Shown: positions 1 to 6,946, numbered from the stretch's first letter. The stretch is 11,169 nucleotides of DNA from Candidatus Eiseniibacteriota bacterium (GCA_020052115.1 JAGVPR010000157.1:1-11169), one strand, 5' to 3'. A program made the numbers and translations. Notes: generated by a model not told the origin, from the letters alone.

Positions 1-498
1 GAGCGCGAGCGCCGTGACGAGCACGCCGGTCGCCTGGCGAGGCGGGACGAAGCGACGAAGCGCGGCCCGCGCGAAGTTTGCGGCCGTGTACATCCCGGCC
101 GCGACGACCCCCAGGAGGAGGAAGAGAATCGCTGTCAGGCCCCAACCCAGACGAGCGAGGCCCAAATGGCTCGGCAGGAAATCCACGTGAAGCCAGGACA
201 TGCCGCAGATTCCCGCGCCGGCGGTGGCATAGGCCGCCACCAGGAGCGGGACGCGCCGCCCGGCGCGCAGGCGGTGCGCGCCTTCTGCACGCATCAGGAT
301 CAACGCGCCGATGATTCCCGGAAGGACGAACAGGACGGCAAACGCCGCCGCAAGGTAGGTCGCGAGGAGAAGGCCATCGAGGAAGGTCAGCGCGTTTCGG
401 GCCGCGATCCCGCCCGCGACGGCGATGCCCGCTAGAGCGGCCGACACGAGAGAGACGCCAAGACCATCGCCGAGCGCTCTCCGTACGCCCTCTCGCAA
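1..498 (-). CDS. Multi-pass membrane protein of unknown function (3' end off window)
   Basis: I do not recognise this protein. The reading frame is open from just after the sufT stop (573-571) to the window edge. Its earliest usable start is TTG at 498-496, preceded by GGGGAGG 4 nt upstream; a GTG at 447 is possible but has no visible ribosome-binding site. The 166 visible codons encode four hydrophobic segments near residues 15-33, 44-68, 84-103 and 117-139, with a fifth beginning near 157. Arg-rich loops (about 70-82 and 144-154) separate them, so it is almost certainly an integral inner-membrane protein. It follows sufT by 72 nt on the same strand with no clear terminator between, so it may be read through from the suf operon, but no link to Fe-S biogenesis can be seen. 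The C-terminus is missing and may hold a soluble domain that would identify it; membrane-anchored sulfatase-type enzymes are one guess. The start codon is uncertain. Confidence 0.6.
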   Translation of the reverse strand, partial: MREGVRRALGDGLGVSLVSAALAGIAVAGGIAARNALTFLDGLLLATYLAAAFAVLFVLPGIIGALILMRAEGAHRLRAGRRVPLLVAAYATAGAGICGMSWLHVDFLPSHLGLARLGWGLTAILFLLLGVVAAGMYTAANFARAALRRFVPPRQATGVLVTALAL

Positions 499-570
499 CT
501 CGCCTCCCCGGCCGCCGCCGTCACCGCCCGACCGCTCTCGATTGAAACCGGCGCGCGGGCCCCCCTCGAA

Positions 571-927
571 TCACATCCCGAGCGTGAGACGCGCCGCCAT
601 GGACATCATGTCGCGATCCCACGGAGGCTCCCACACCAGGTCAATCGTGACCTTTCCGATGCCGGGGATCTGGCGCACCCGCGACTCGACCTCACCGGGG
701 AGACTCTCGGCCACCGGGCAGGCGGGAGAAGTCAGCGTCATGCGGATCGCCACTGAACGATCCGGGCCGACCTCGACATCGTAGATCATCCCGAGATCGT
801 AGATGTTCACGGGGATCTCGGGATCGAAGGTGTCCTTGAGGACATCCACGACCAGCCTCTCGATCTCCTCAGCCGGGCGCGGCTCCCCCTGCGAGTCCGC
901 CGCAGATTCCTGGTGATGATCGCTCAT
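571..927 (-). CDS. sufT: SufT-like MIP18/DUF59 family Fe-S maturation protein
   Basis: This 118-residue cytosolic protein belongs to the DUF59/MIP18 family, whose SufT and PaaD-type members act in maturation or delivery of Fe-S clusters. Diagnostic features are DPEIPVNIYDLGMIY (residues 35-49), the single cysteine in TSPACP (Cys70), expected to be the functional thiol, and the C-terminal WEPPWDRDMMS (99-109), all hallmarks of the family version found in suf operons. The first 20 residues are a polar tail and probably disordered. ATG at 927 is supported by AAGGGG a few bases upstream. It lies 34 nt after sufU, the usual last place in suf operons, which favours SufT over a phenylacetate-pathway PaaD; no paa genes are visible. 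Its exact biochemical step is not settled for the family, so the role in trafficking or target maturation is inferred from family and neighbours. Confidence 0.9.
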   Translation of the reverse strand: MSDHHQESAADSQGEPRPAEEIERLVVDVLKDTFDPEIPVNIYDLGMIYDVEVGPDRSVAIRMTLTSPACPVAESLPGEVESRVRQIPGIGKVTIDLVWEPPWDRDMMSMAARLTLGM

Positions 928-961
928 CGGGGACCCCTTCGTTCGTGTCCGCCGCCGGCGT

Positions 962-1414
962 TCACTCGGTGGATACCGGCTCGCCGCGGCCTTCGAGCGC
1001 AGCGTGGAACGCGTGCCATGCCAGCGTGGCGCACTTGACCCTCACAGGGTAATCGCGCACGCCCGAGAACACCGCGAGCTTCCCCAGGCTTTCGGTCTCC
1101 GCCGATCCCGCACCGGGTCCGGTGATCATATCGTGGAATCGCGTGAAGAGCGTCTCGGCCTCCGCTCGCGTCTTGCCCTTGAGCGCTTCGGTCATCAACG
1201 AAGCGGAAGCCGTGGAGATCGCGCAGCCGACGCCTTTGAAGCTCACGTCCCGCACGATGTCTCCGTCCATCACCAGGAAAACCGTGACGCGGTCTCCGCA
1301 GAGCGGATTGAATCCGTCGGCCCTTCGCGCGTCTCCCTCGGCCTCTCGGAAGTTCCGGGGCCGACGGTAATGATCCAGGATGACTTCTTGATAGAGCTCG
1401 CGAAGGTCGCTCAT
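962..1414 (-). CDS. sufU: SufU, zinc-dependent sulfur-transfer protein
   Basis: SufU accepts persulfide sulfur from the cysteine desulfurase SufS and passes it to the SufBCD scaffold. The 150-residue product is of family length and carries the four zinc-site residues: Cys39 and Asp41 in NPLCGD, Cys64 in GVGCAIS, and Cys128 in RVKCATLAWHAF. These match Cys41, Asp43, Cys66 and Cys128 of Bacillus subtilis SufU as I recall them. The insert of about 20 residues before SGVRDYPVRVKC separates SufU from the scaffold IscU, so this is a sulfur shuttle and not an IscU scaffold. The ATG overlaps the sufS stop in an ATGA (1411-1414), implying coupled translation and roughly equal output of the two partners. 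No sufE is visible, so SufU is the likely sole sulfur acceptor of this operon. Confidence 0.95.
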   Translation of the reverse strand: MSDLRELYQEVILDHYRRPRNFREAEGDARRADGFNPLCGDRVTVFLVMDGDIVRDVSFKGVGCAISTASASLMTEALKGKTRAEAETLFTRFHDMITGPGAGSAETESLGKLAVFSGVRDYPVRVKCATLAWHAFHAALEGRGEPVSTE

Positions 1415-2679
1415 CGGTTGAACATCCGCACGACCGCGCGGAGCGCGGCCGCCAGTGCGTCGATCTCATCCCGCGTATTGTACATCGCCAGAGACGCCCG
1501 CGCCGTCGCCGGCACCCCGAAACGGCTCATGATCGGCTGCGCGCAGTGGTGGCCGGTACGGATGGCGATTCCTTCCTGGTCCAGCACGGTTCCGATGTCG
1601 TGCGGGTGGATTCCCTCTAGGACGAACGAGACCACACTCGTGCGCTCCCGCGCCGTGCCGATGAACCTCAGGCCGTCTATCCCCGCCAGCTTTTCCAGCG
1701 CGTAGCGCGTCAGGGCCGTCTCGTGTTCCGCGATGGCGTTCTTGCCCCATCGCCCGATGTAGTCAATGGCTGCGGCGAGGCCGATAGCGCCCGAGATATG
1801 CGGGGTCCCCGCCTCGAACTTGAACGGCGCCTTGTTGTAGATCGTCCTCTCGAAGCTGACATCGAGGATCATGTCGCCGCCGCCCTGATACGGAGGCATC
1901 GCCGCCAGATGCGCCGCCTTCCCGTAGAGCGCCCCGATGCCCGTGGGGCCATAGACCTTGTGCCCGGAGAAGACGTAGAAATCGCAATCCAGCGCCGAAA
2001 CGTCCACGGACAGATGGGCTGCCGCCTGGGCGCCGTCCACCAGCACCGGCACTCCGCGCGCGTGCGCCGTCTCCACGAGCTGCGCCACCGGGTTGATCGT
2101 TCCCAGGGCGTTCGACATGTGGGTGATCGCCGCCAGCCGGGTCTTCGGCGAGAGGAGCCGGGCGAACTCGTTCACGGCGAGTTCGCCGCTGTCGTTGATA
2201 GGAGCGACCCTGAGCATCGCACCGCGCTCTTCGCAGAGCATCTGCCACGGGACGATGTTGGAGTGGTGCTCCATCGCCGTGATGAGCACCTCGTCCCCGG
2301 GACCGACCCGAGCGCGCCCGTAGGTCTGGGCGACGAGGTTGATCCCCTCCGTCGCCCCCCGCACGAAGACGATCTCCTCCGGAGAGCGCGCTCCGAGGAA
2401 GGTCTGAACGCTCGCCCGGGCGGCCTCGTACCGCTCGGTGGCCTGCTGGCTCAACCAGTGAACGCCGCGGTGGACGTTCGAATTCCCGTGAGCGTAGAAG
2501 TCCGTGACGGCGTCCGTCACTGCGCGGGGTTTCTGTGTGGTCGCCGCGTTGTCCAGATACACGAGCGGCCGGCCGTGCACCGAGTCCTTGAGGATCGGGA
2601 AATCAGCCCTCACGGCGGCGACGTTCAACGCCGATCCCTGTCGCGCGCCCGGCGCCGCGAAGCCGCTCGCGCTCTTCAT
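1411..2679 (-). CDS. sufS: SufS, PLP-dependent group II cysteine desulfurase
   Basis: SufS removes sulfur from L-cysteine, giving alanine and an enzyme persulfide, the sulfur source for cluster assembly. With the ATG at 2679 it has 422 residues. The PLP lysine is Lys241 in FSGHKVYGPTGIG, the cofactor-contacting THMSNALGT and VDGAQA segments precede it, and the persulfide cysteine is Cys379 in RTGHHCAQP. The second His of HPHD (His360) lies exactly 19 residues before Cys379, the place of B. subtilis SufS His342, which takes a zinc ligand position of SufU. I chose ATG 2679 over the in-frame GTG at 2688 because it makes a 4-nt ATGA overlap with the sufD stop and has an AGGGTGG ribosome-binding site about 5 nt upstream. 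It is downstream of sufBCD and overlaps sufU. The product is complete, with no missing key residue. Confidence 0.97.
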   Translation of the reverse strand: MKSASGFAAPGARQGSALNVAAVRADFPILKDSVHGRPLVYLDNAATTQKPRAVTDAVTDFYAHGNSNVHRGVHWLSQQATERYEAARASVQTFLGARSPEEIVFVRGATEGINLVAQTYGRARVGPGDEVLITAMEHHSNIVPWQMLCEERGAMLRVAPINDSGELAVNEFARLLSPKTRLAAITHMSNALGTINPVAQLVETAHARGVPVLVDGAQAAAHLSVDVSALDCDFYVFSGHKVYGPTGIGALYGKAAHLAAMPPYQGGGDMILDVSFERTIYNKAPFKFEAGTPHISGAIGLAAAIDYIGRWGKNAIAEHETALTRYALEKLAGIDGLRFIGTARERTSVVSFVLEGIHPHDIGTVLDQEGIAIRTGHHCAQPIMSRFGVPATARASLAMYNTRDEIDALAAALRAVVRMFNR

Positions 2680-4016
2680 GCCGGCCACCCTTCGCCCAGG
2701 GCGCCGCCGAAGCGCTCGGCCACCCGCTGCTCCAGGAGCCGCCTGAGCCCCTCCGGCCTCACCTTCTCCACGACCTCCGCGGCGAAGGCGTACGTGAGAA
2801 CGGCGTTCGCCGTCTCTCGCGCGATCCCGCGGGAGCGCAGGTAGAAGAGCGCGTTCTCGTCAATCTGTCCGATCGTCGCTCCGTGGGTGCACTTCACATC
2901 GTCGGCGTAGATCTCGAGCTGGGGATTCGTCTGCACGAGGGCATCCTCGGAGAGCAGGAGGTTCTTGTTCGTCTGCTTCGAATCGGTCTTCTGGGCGTCC
3001 TGCCTCACGAGGATCCGGCCGTTGAAGACGCCCGTCGCCCTGCCGGCCAGGATCCCCTTGAAGAGCTCGTGGCTCGTGCAGTGGGGCTTCGCGTGGTCAA
3101 TGGCCGTGTGATGGTCAACGTGCTGAGTTCCGTCCACGACATACAGGCCGTTCAGGATGGAGTCGGCGCCCTCGCCATTCAGAACGACACACGCGTCGTT
3201 GCGTGACAGGCCGGCTCCCAGCGTGAACGAGTGCGACCGCAGGACGGCGCTCTCGGCGATGAGCCCCTCGGTGCGTGAGATATGGTAGCTCGCAAGCGAC
3301 TCCCGCTGGAGCTTGTAGTGATCCACGATGGCGTTCGGGCCGAGGATGATCTCGGTCACCGCATTCGTCAACGACGGCCCTTCGCCGATCGTGACGAAGC
3401 TCTCCACCAGGGCGAGCTGGCTCCGCGCTCCCGCCACGACCAACGTCCGCGGATGCCTCACGGACGCCTCCGCCGAGGCGGTGGCGACGTAGAGGATCTC
3501 GATCGGGTTCTCGGCGAGGGTTCCGTCGGCCACCGTCAAGAACACCCCGTCCTCCAGAAACGCCGTGTTGAGCGCCGTGAACGGATGCCCTTCGATCGCC
3601 GCCAGCCGGCCGAGATGCGCGCGGACCCGCTCCGCATCGTCGGCCAGCGCCCGCGCGAGGGAGACCACGCGCACACCGTTTTCGAGCGGGCCGAGGTCCG
3701 ACAGGCCGGCATCGAAGCGGCCGTCCACGAGCACCACGCGCGCGACGTTGCCGCCGGGAATCTGGAGCGGCCCCAGGAAGGCGGCGTCGAGAGGCGCACG
3801 GCGGGGCGGCGCGAATGTGGTTCGCGCGATCGGCGCCACATTGGTGAAGCGCCATTCTTCCTGGCTCGTGGTCGGGAACCCGGTCTCCGCGAAAGCGGTC
3901 ATCGCGGATTGCCTCATGTTCGCCAGCCATCCGGGAGCGCGACTGCCGCCCTTCTCGATCCTCGCGAAGAGCCCCAGATAGCTTCCGGCCTCCCTTGTCA
4001 CCTCAGCGGTCGCCAT
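2676..4016 (-). CDS. sufD: SufD, Fe-S scaffold subunit of SufBCD
   Basis: SufD pairs with SufB over a SufC dimer to form the SufBC2D scaffold on which the cluster is built, and it is also implicated in iron entry. The protein has 446 residues, near the usual length. After a helical N-terminal region (about 1-70, with the family segment TTSQEEWRFTNV at 49-60) comes the right-handed beta-helix core. It ends in YADDVKCTHGATIGQ (370-384), holding Cys376 and His378; the latter corresponds to His360 of E. coli SufD at the SufB interface. A helical SufC-binding tail with LFYLRSRGI (390-398) follows. The ATG at 4016 lies 3 nt after the sufC stop, and AGGTGA spanning that stop serves as the ribosome-binding site. 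The 3' end overlaps sufS by 4 nt. SufB and SufD are related; the lack of the SufB cysteine-rich core and the position after sufC make this SufD. Confidence 0.96.
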   Translation of the reverse strand: MATAEVTREAGSYLGLFARIEKGGSRAPGWLANMRQSAMTAFAETGFPTTSQEEWRFTNVAPIARTTFAPPRRAPLDAAFLGPLQIPGGNVARVVLVDGRFDAGLSDLGPLENGVRVVSLARALADDAERVRAHLGRLAAIEGHPFTALNTAFLEDGVFLTVADGTLAENPIEILYVATASAEASVRHPRTLVVAGARSQLALVESFVTIGEGPSLTNAVTEIILGPNAIVDHYKLQRESLASYHISRTEGLIAESAVLRSHSFTLGAGLSRNDACVVLNGEGADSILNGLYVVDGTQHVDHHTAIDHAKPHCTSHELFKGILAGRATGVFNGRILVRQDAQKTDSKQTNKNLLLSEDALVQTNPQLEIYADDVKCTHGATIGQIDENALFYLRSRGIARETANAVLTYAFAAEVVEKVRPEGLRRLLEQRVAERFGGALGEGWPA

Positions 4017-4019
4017 CGG

Positions 4020-4784
4020 TCACCTCGCCTCTTGCGACGCGAACTGACCCTCGAGCCACACGTAGCCCTTCGCCTCCAGCTCCAGCGCAAGCGCCTTGTC
4101 GCCCGACTTGACGATACGCCCCTCGGAGAGCACGTGCACCCGGTCGGGAACGATGTACTGGAGGATCCGCTGGTAGTGCGTGATCACGACGATCGCCCTG
4201 TCCGGCCGGCGAAGAGCGCTCACCCCGCTCGAGACGATCCTCAGCGCGTCAATATCGAGCCCCGAATCGGTCTCATCCAGGATGGCGAGCTTGGGATCGA
4301 GCACGGCCATCTGGAGGATTTCGTTGCGCTTCTTCTCGCCGCCGGAGAATCCCTCGTTCACCGAGCGGTTGATGAGGATCTCGTCCATGCCGACGAGCTT
4401 CATCTTCTCCTTGATCAACCCGAGGAAGTCAATCGCGTCCAGCTCCTCCTGGCCGCGGTGCTTCCGGATCGCGTTCAGGGCGGCGCGCAGGAAGTAGGTA
4501 TTCGTCACGCCGGGGATCTCCACGGGGTACTGGAACGCCATGAAGACCCCTTCGCCCGCGCGATCTTCCGGCGACATCTCGAGGAGGCTCTTTCCCTCGA
4601 GAAGAACCTCGCCGGCCGTCACCTGATACGCGTCGCGTCCGGCGAGCACCTGGGCCAGCGTGCTCTTGCCGGAGCCGTTCGGACCCATGATCGCGTGGAC
4701 CTCGCCGGCCCGCACTGTCAAGTTGATCCCCTTCAGAATCTCGCTCCCTGCCACGCTCGCGTGCAGGTTCTTGATCTCGAGCAT
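4020..4784 (-). CDS. sufC: SufC, ABC-type ATPase of the SufBCD scaffold
   Basis: SufC is the cytosolic ATPase that dimerises on ATP binding and drives rearrangement of SufB-SufD during cluster assembly. The 254-residue product has Walker A GPNGSGKST (34-42), the Q-loop in AFQYP (Gln85), the Suf-specific signature FSGGEKKR (146-153), Walker B LAILDETDSGLD (167-178; Asp170, catalytic Glu171) and switch His203. The start is ATG 4784, which begins MLEIKNLHAS like other SufC proteins and has AAAAGGA upstream. The same frame stays open to 4958, but that extension lies inside sufB, is Arg/Gly-rich without family similarity, and is rejected. It is 26 nt downstream of sufB and 3 nt before sufD, in the standard B-C-D order. 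There is no transmembrane segment, which fits SufC rather than a transporter ATPase. Confidence 0.97.
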   Translation of the reverse strand: MLEIKNLHASVAGSEILKGINLTVRAGEVHAIMGPNGSGKSTLAQVLAGRDAYQVTAGEVLLEGKSLLEMSPEDRAGEGVFMAFQYPVEIPGVTNTYFLRAALNAIRKHRGQEELDAIDFLGLIKEKMKLVGMDEILINRSVNEGFSGGEKKRNEILQMAVLDPKLAILDETDSGLDIDALRIVSSGVSALRRPDRAIVVITHYQRILQYIVPDRVHVLSEGRIVKSGDKALALELEAKGYVWLEGQFASQEAR

Positions 4785-4810
4785 CGCCTGTCCTTTTCCG
4801 GCGGCGTCTG

Positions 4811-6259
4811 TCACCCGACGCTCCCTTCCAAGCTCACACCGAGGAGCTTCTGGGCCTCCACCGCGAACTCCATCGGAAGCTCGCGGAAGACCTCTTTGCA
4901 GAAGCCGTTCACGATCATCGAGATCGCGTCCTCGGTGGAGATCCCTCGCTGCTTGCAATAGAAGATCTGGTCCTCGCCGATCTTCGAAGTGGACGCTTCA
5001 TGCTCCATCCGCGCCGTGCTGTTCTTCACCTCGATGTACGGGAAGGTGTGGGCGCCGCACCGGTCGCCGAGGAGGAGTGAATCGCACTGCGAGTAGTTCC
5101 GAGCGTTGTCCGCTCCCTTCATGATCTTCACCTGGCCGCGGTAGGTGTTCTGCCCGTGCCCGGCCGAGATCCCCTTGGAGACGATCGTGCTGCGCGTGTT
5201 CTTGCCGATGTGGATCATCTTCGTTCCCGTGTCCGCCTGCTGGTAGTTGTTCGTGAGGGCGACCGAGTAGAACTCGCCCACCGAACCCTCCCCCACGAGG
5301 AGGCAGCTCGGGTACTTCCACGTGATCGCCGAGCCGGTCTCCACCTGCGTCCACGAGATCTTCGAGTTGCGGCCGGCGCACTTCCCGCGCTTGGTGACGA
5401 AGTTGTAGATCCCGCCCTTGCCTTCCTTGTCGCCGGGGTACCAGTTCTGCACCGTGGAGTACTTCACGGTCGCGTCGTCGAGCGCCACCAGTTCGACGAC
5501 GGCGGCGTGCAGCTGGTTCTCGTCGCGCATCGGCGCGGTGCAGCCCTCGAGATAGCTCACCGAGGCGCCCTCCTCCGCGATGATCAGCGTGCGCTCGAAC
5601 TGCCCGGTGGCCGCGGCGTTGATCCGGAAGTACGTCGAGAGCTCCATCGGACATCGCACGCCCTTGGGTACATAGCAGAAGGAGCCGTCGCTGAAGACGG
5701 CGGAATTGAGCGCCGCGTAGAAGTTGTCGGTGATGGGCACGACCGAGCCGAGATACTTCTTCACCAGTTCGGGATGGTTCAGCACCGCCTCCGAGAAGGA
5801 GCAGAAGATGATCCCGAGCTTTGCGAGCTGGCCCCTGAACGTCGTGGCCACGGAGACGCTGTCGAAGACCGCATCCACGGCCACCCCGGCGAGAAGCTCG
5901 CGCTCCTTGAGGGGAATGCCCAGCTTCTCGTACGTGGCCAGCAGCTTCGGATCCACATCCTCGAGGCTCTGCGGCCGTCCCGACGGCGACTTCGGCGCCG
6001 AGTAGTAGACGATCGCCTGGTAGTCCACCGGTGGAAAGTGCACGTTCGCCCAGCGCGGTTCCTTCATGCCAGTCCAGTGGCGGTAAGCGCGGAGCCGCCA
6101 TTCGAGCATGAACTCCGGCTCGTTCTTCTTCTGGGAGATCAACCGGACGACGTCCTCGCTCAACCCGGGAGGAATCGCGTCCGACTCGATGTCGGTCACG
6201 AATCCGTACTTGTATTCCTTGTTCGCGAGTTCTTGGATCGTCCTGGCGGCGGTGGTCAT
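4811..6259 (-). CDS. sufB: SufB, Fe-S scaffold subunit of SufBCD
   Basis: SufB is the main scaffold subunit: it receives persulfide sulfur and hosts the nascent cluster in the SufBC2D complex. The 482-residue product begins MTTAARTIQELANKEYKYGF. Recognisable blocks are FCSFSEAV (152-159), GSFCYVPKGVRCPMELSTYF (192-211), SYLEGCTAP (235-243; Cys240 matches sulfur-accepting Cys254 of E. coli), NWYPGDKEGKGGIYNFVTKR (272-291) and GDRCGAHTFPYIEVKN (398-413). Cys401 is the likely counterpart of E. coli Cys405 at the SufD interface. The start is ATG 6259, with a strong AAGGAG ribosome-binding site lying inside the last codons of the upstream regulator; ATG and the regulator's TGA form an ATGA overlap. 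The open frame upstream to 6496 runs inside the regulator gene and is not part of the protein. Full length, with no broken motifs. Confidence 0.97.
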   Translation of the reverse strand: MTTAARTIQELANKEYKYGFVTDIESDAIPPGLSEDVVRLISQKKNEPEFMLEWRLRAYRHWTGMKEPRWANVHFPPVDYQAIVYYSAPKSPSGRPQSLEDVDPKLLATYEKLGIPLKERELLAGVAVDAVFDSVSVATTFRGQLAKLGIIFCSFSEAVLNHPELVKKYLGSVVPITDNFYAALNSAVFSDGSFCYVPKGVRCPMELSTYFRINAAATGQFERTLIIAEEGASVSYLEGCTAPMRDENQLHAAVVELVALDDATVKYSTVQNWYPGDKEGKGGIYNFVTKRGKCAGRNSKISWTQVETGSAITWKYPSCLLVGEGSVGEFYSVALTNNYQQADTGTKMIHIGKNTRSTIVSKGISAGHGQNTYRGQVKIMKGADNARNYSQCDSLLLGDRCGAHTFPYIEVKNSTARMEHEASTSKIGEDQIFYCKQRGISTEDAISMIVNGFCKEVFRELPMEFAVEAQKLLGVSLEGSVG

Positions 6260-6771
6260 GGCCTCTCCTTCTGCGCCGGCGGAGGTGCGGCCGCCGTTGC
6301 CTCGAACCCTGCGACCTCGAGGAGTCCCGGCGTCGAGTCCCCCGCCCCGCTCCGCGGCCCCGGATTCGCAGGCCGAGTCATGTCTTCGAGCGAGATGCCG
6401 CTGAGCGCGTCGCCCACGGCGCGGTTGATCCTCTGCCAGTTGCTCCGCGCGAGGCAGAAGCTCTCGAGACTGCACCCCCCGACGTGGATGTTGCACTCCG
6501 TCATCGCGATCGGTCCCTCGAGGGCCGCGATGATCTCGGCGATGGAGATCTGCGAGGGATGACGCGAGAGGCTGTAACCGCCCTTCGCGCCTCGGTGCGA
6601 CACCAGCAGCCCCTTTTGCGTGAGCGCCTTCAGGATCTTCCCCACCATCGGCAGTGGGAGGCGCGCCTGACTTGCGAGGTCGCGGGCGCTGTACGTCTTC
6701 TCGGGCGGCCGCACGATGAACAGCGACATGAGGATGATCCCGTAGTCGGTCTGCTTCGTGATCCTCAGCAT
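6256..6771 (-). CDS. Rrf2/IscR-family SUF operon regulator with Fe-S-type cysteines
   Basis: This 171-residue protein is an Rrf2-family winged-helix transcription factor and probably senses Fe-S status to control the operon it leads. The N-terminus MLRITKQTDYGI, the recognition region LPLPMVGKILKAL (38-50), the wing HRGAKGGYSLSR (59-70) and the stretch ALEGPIAMTEC match the suf-associated subfamily first described in Xanthomonas-type operons (TIGR02944). Cys93, Cys100 and Cys106 have IscR-like spacing and are candidate cluster ligands, followed by the helix NWQRINRAVGDAL (111-123). Residues after about 133 form a Pro/Ala/Gly-rich extension beyond the conserved domain, ending in the codons that carry the sufB ribosome-binding site. 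ATG 6771 has AAGGG upstream. It is the first gene of the operon, and an imperfect inverted repeat at its promoter is a candidate self-operator. Repressor versus activator mode cannot be read from sequence. Confidence 0.93.
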   Translation of the reverse strand: MLRITKQTDYGIILMSLFIVRPPEKTYSARDLASQARLPLPMVGKILKALTQKGLLVSHRGAKGGYSLSRHPSQISIAEIIAALEGPIAMTECNIHVGGCSLESFCLARSNWQRINRAVGDALSGISLEDMTRPANPGPRSGAGDSTPGLLEVAGFEATAAAPPPAQKERP

Positions 6772-6810
6772 CGAGCCCTTCCCGTCCGTTGATCTCTCAT
6801 ATAGAACCGA

Positions 6811-6830
6811 ATTAGTCCTTCTTTACTTAA
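6811..6830. promoter_or_regulatory. Candidate operator for the Rrf2-type regulator
   Basis: An imperfect inverted repeat, ATTAGT-N8-ACTTAA on the plus strand, matches at four of six positions between arms. It sits in an AT-rich island in otherwise GC-rich DNA, overlapping the end of the proposed -10 box and the expected transcription start. That is where a repressor of the Rrf2 family would be expected to bind. The half-site core AGT/ACT resembles IscR-type sites, but the match is weak and unproved. Confidence 0.35.
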
Positions 6831-6857
6831 GATAATCCGTGGACGAAGACGGTGCAA
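6829..6857 (-). promoter_or_regulatory. Sigma70-like promoter of the suf operon
   Basis: On the minus strand, TTGCAC (6857-6852) and TATCTT (6834-6829) are separated by exactly 17 bp, with an A5 tract (6864-6860) just upstream of the -35 box that could act as an UP-like element. Transcription would start near 6822, giving a leader of about 50 nt before the regulator's ATG at 6771. It lies downstream of the tRNA terminator, so the operon needs its own promoter here. The TTG of -35 and TAT..T of -10 match the consensus; the rest is weak. Confidence 0.55.
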
Positions 6858-6946
6858 CGTTTTTCACGTCGCGAGCGGCGTCGCCGGGGCGCGAGGAGCA
6901 TCCCGCATGAGGGGGGGGACCGCAGCGGTCTAAGCTGCTACTCGGC
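6858..6946. other. Non-coding spacer with G8 run and 13-bp palindrome
   Basis: No gene is seen between the tRNA terminator and the suf promoter. The stretch holds a run of eight G residues (6911-6918) running into a perfect palindrome GACCGC-A-GCGGTC (6918-6930). The palindrome could form a small hairpin or bind a dimeric protein. It lacks a T tract on either strand, so it is not an obvious terminator. Its function is unknown. Confidence 0.4.

Noticed and set aside
499..570. Terminator between sufT and the membrane protein
   Set aside because: The spacer is GC-rich with a GGGGGGCCC stretch, but no stem with a workable loop followed by T residues could be drawn.
924..1469. Overlapping minus-strand frame across sufU in a second frame
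   Set aside because: SufU in the other frame has complete zinc ligands and normal length; this frame is Arg/Gly-rich noise.
2680..2688. GTG at 2688 as the sufS start
   Set aside because: ATG 2679 gives an ATGA overlap like other junctions here and a better-spaced ribosome-binding site; the GTG would add only three residues.
1723..2844. Plus-strand open frame opposite sufS and sufD
   Set aside because: It crosses the junction of two certain genes and shows no protein-family signal.
4785..4958. N-terminal extension of SufC
   Set aside because: It overlaps sufB in another frame, has no family similarity, and the ATG at 4784 has a ribosome-binding site and the normal SufC start.
3282..4961. 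Long plus-strand open frame (559 codons) opposite sufD and sufC
   Set aside because: It is an antisense shadow of two certain genes. Its translation is rich in Arg, Glu, His and Val with no family motif, as expected from the complement of GC-rich codons.
6260..6496. N-terminal extension of SufB
   Set aside because: It lies wholly in the regulator gene in another frame. ATG 6259 with AAGGAG gives the usual SufB N-terminus.
5156..6562. Long plus-strand open frame opposite sufB and the regulator
   Set aside because: It spans two well-identified minus-strand genes, has low-complexity Arg-rich composition and has no recognisable domain.
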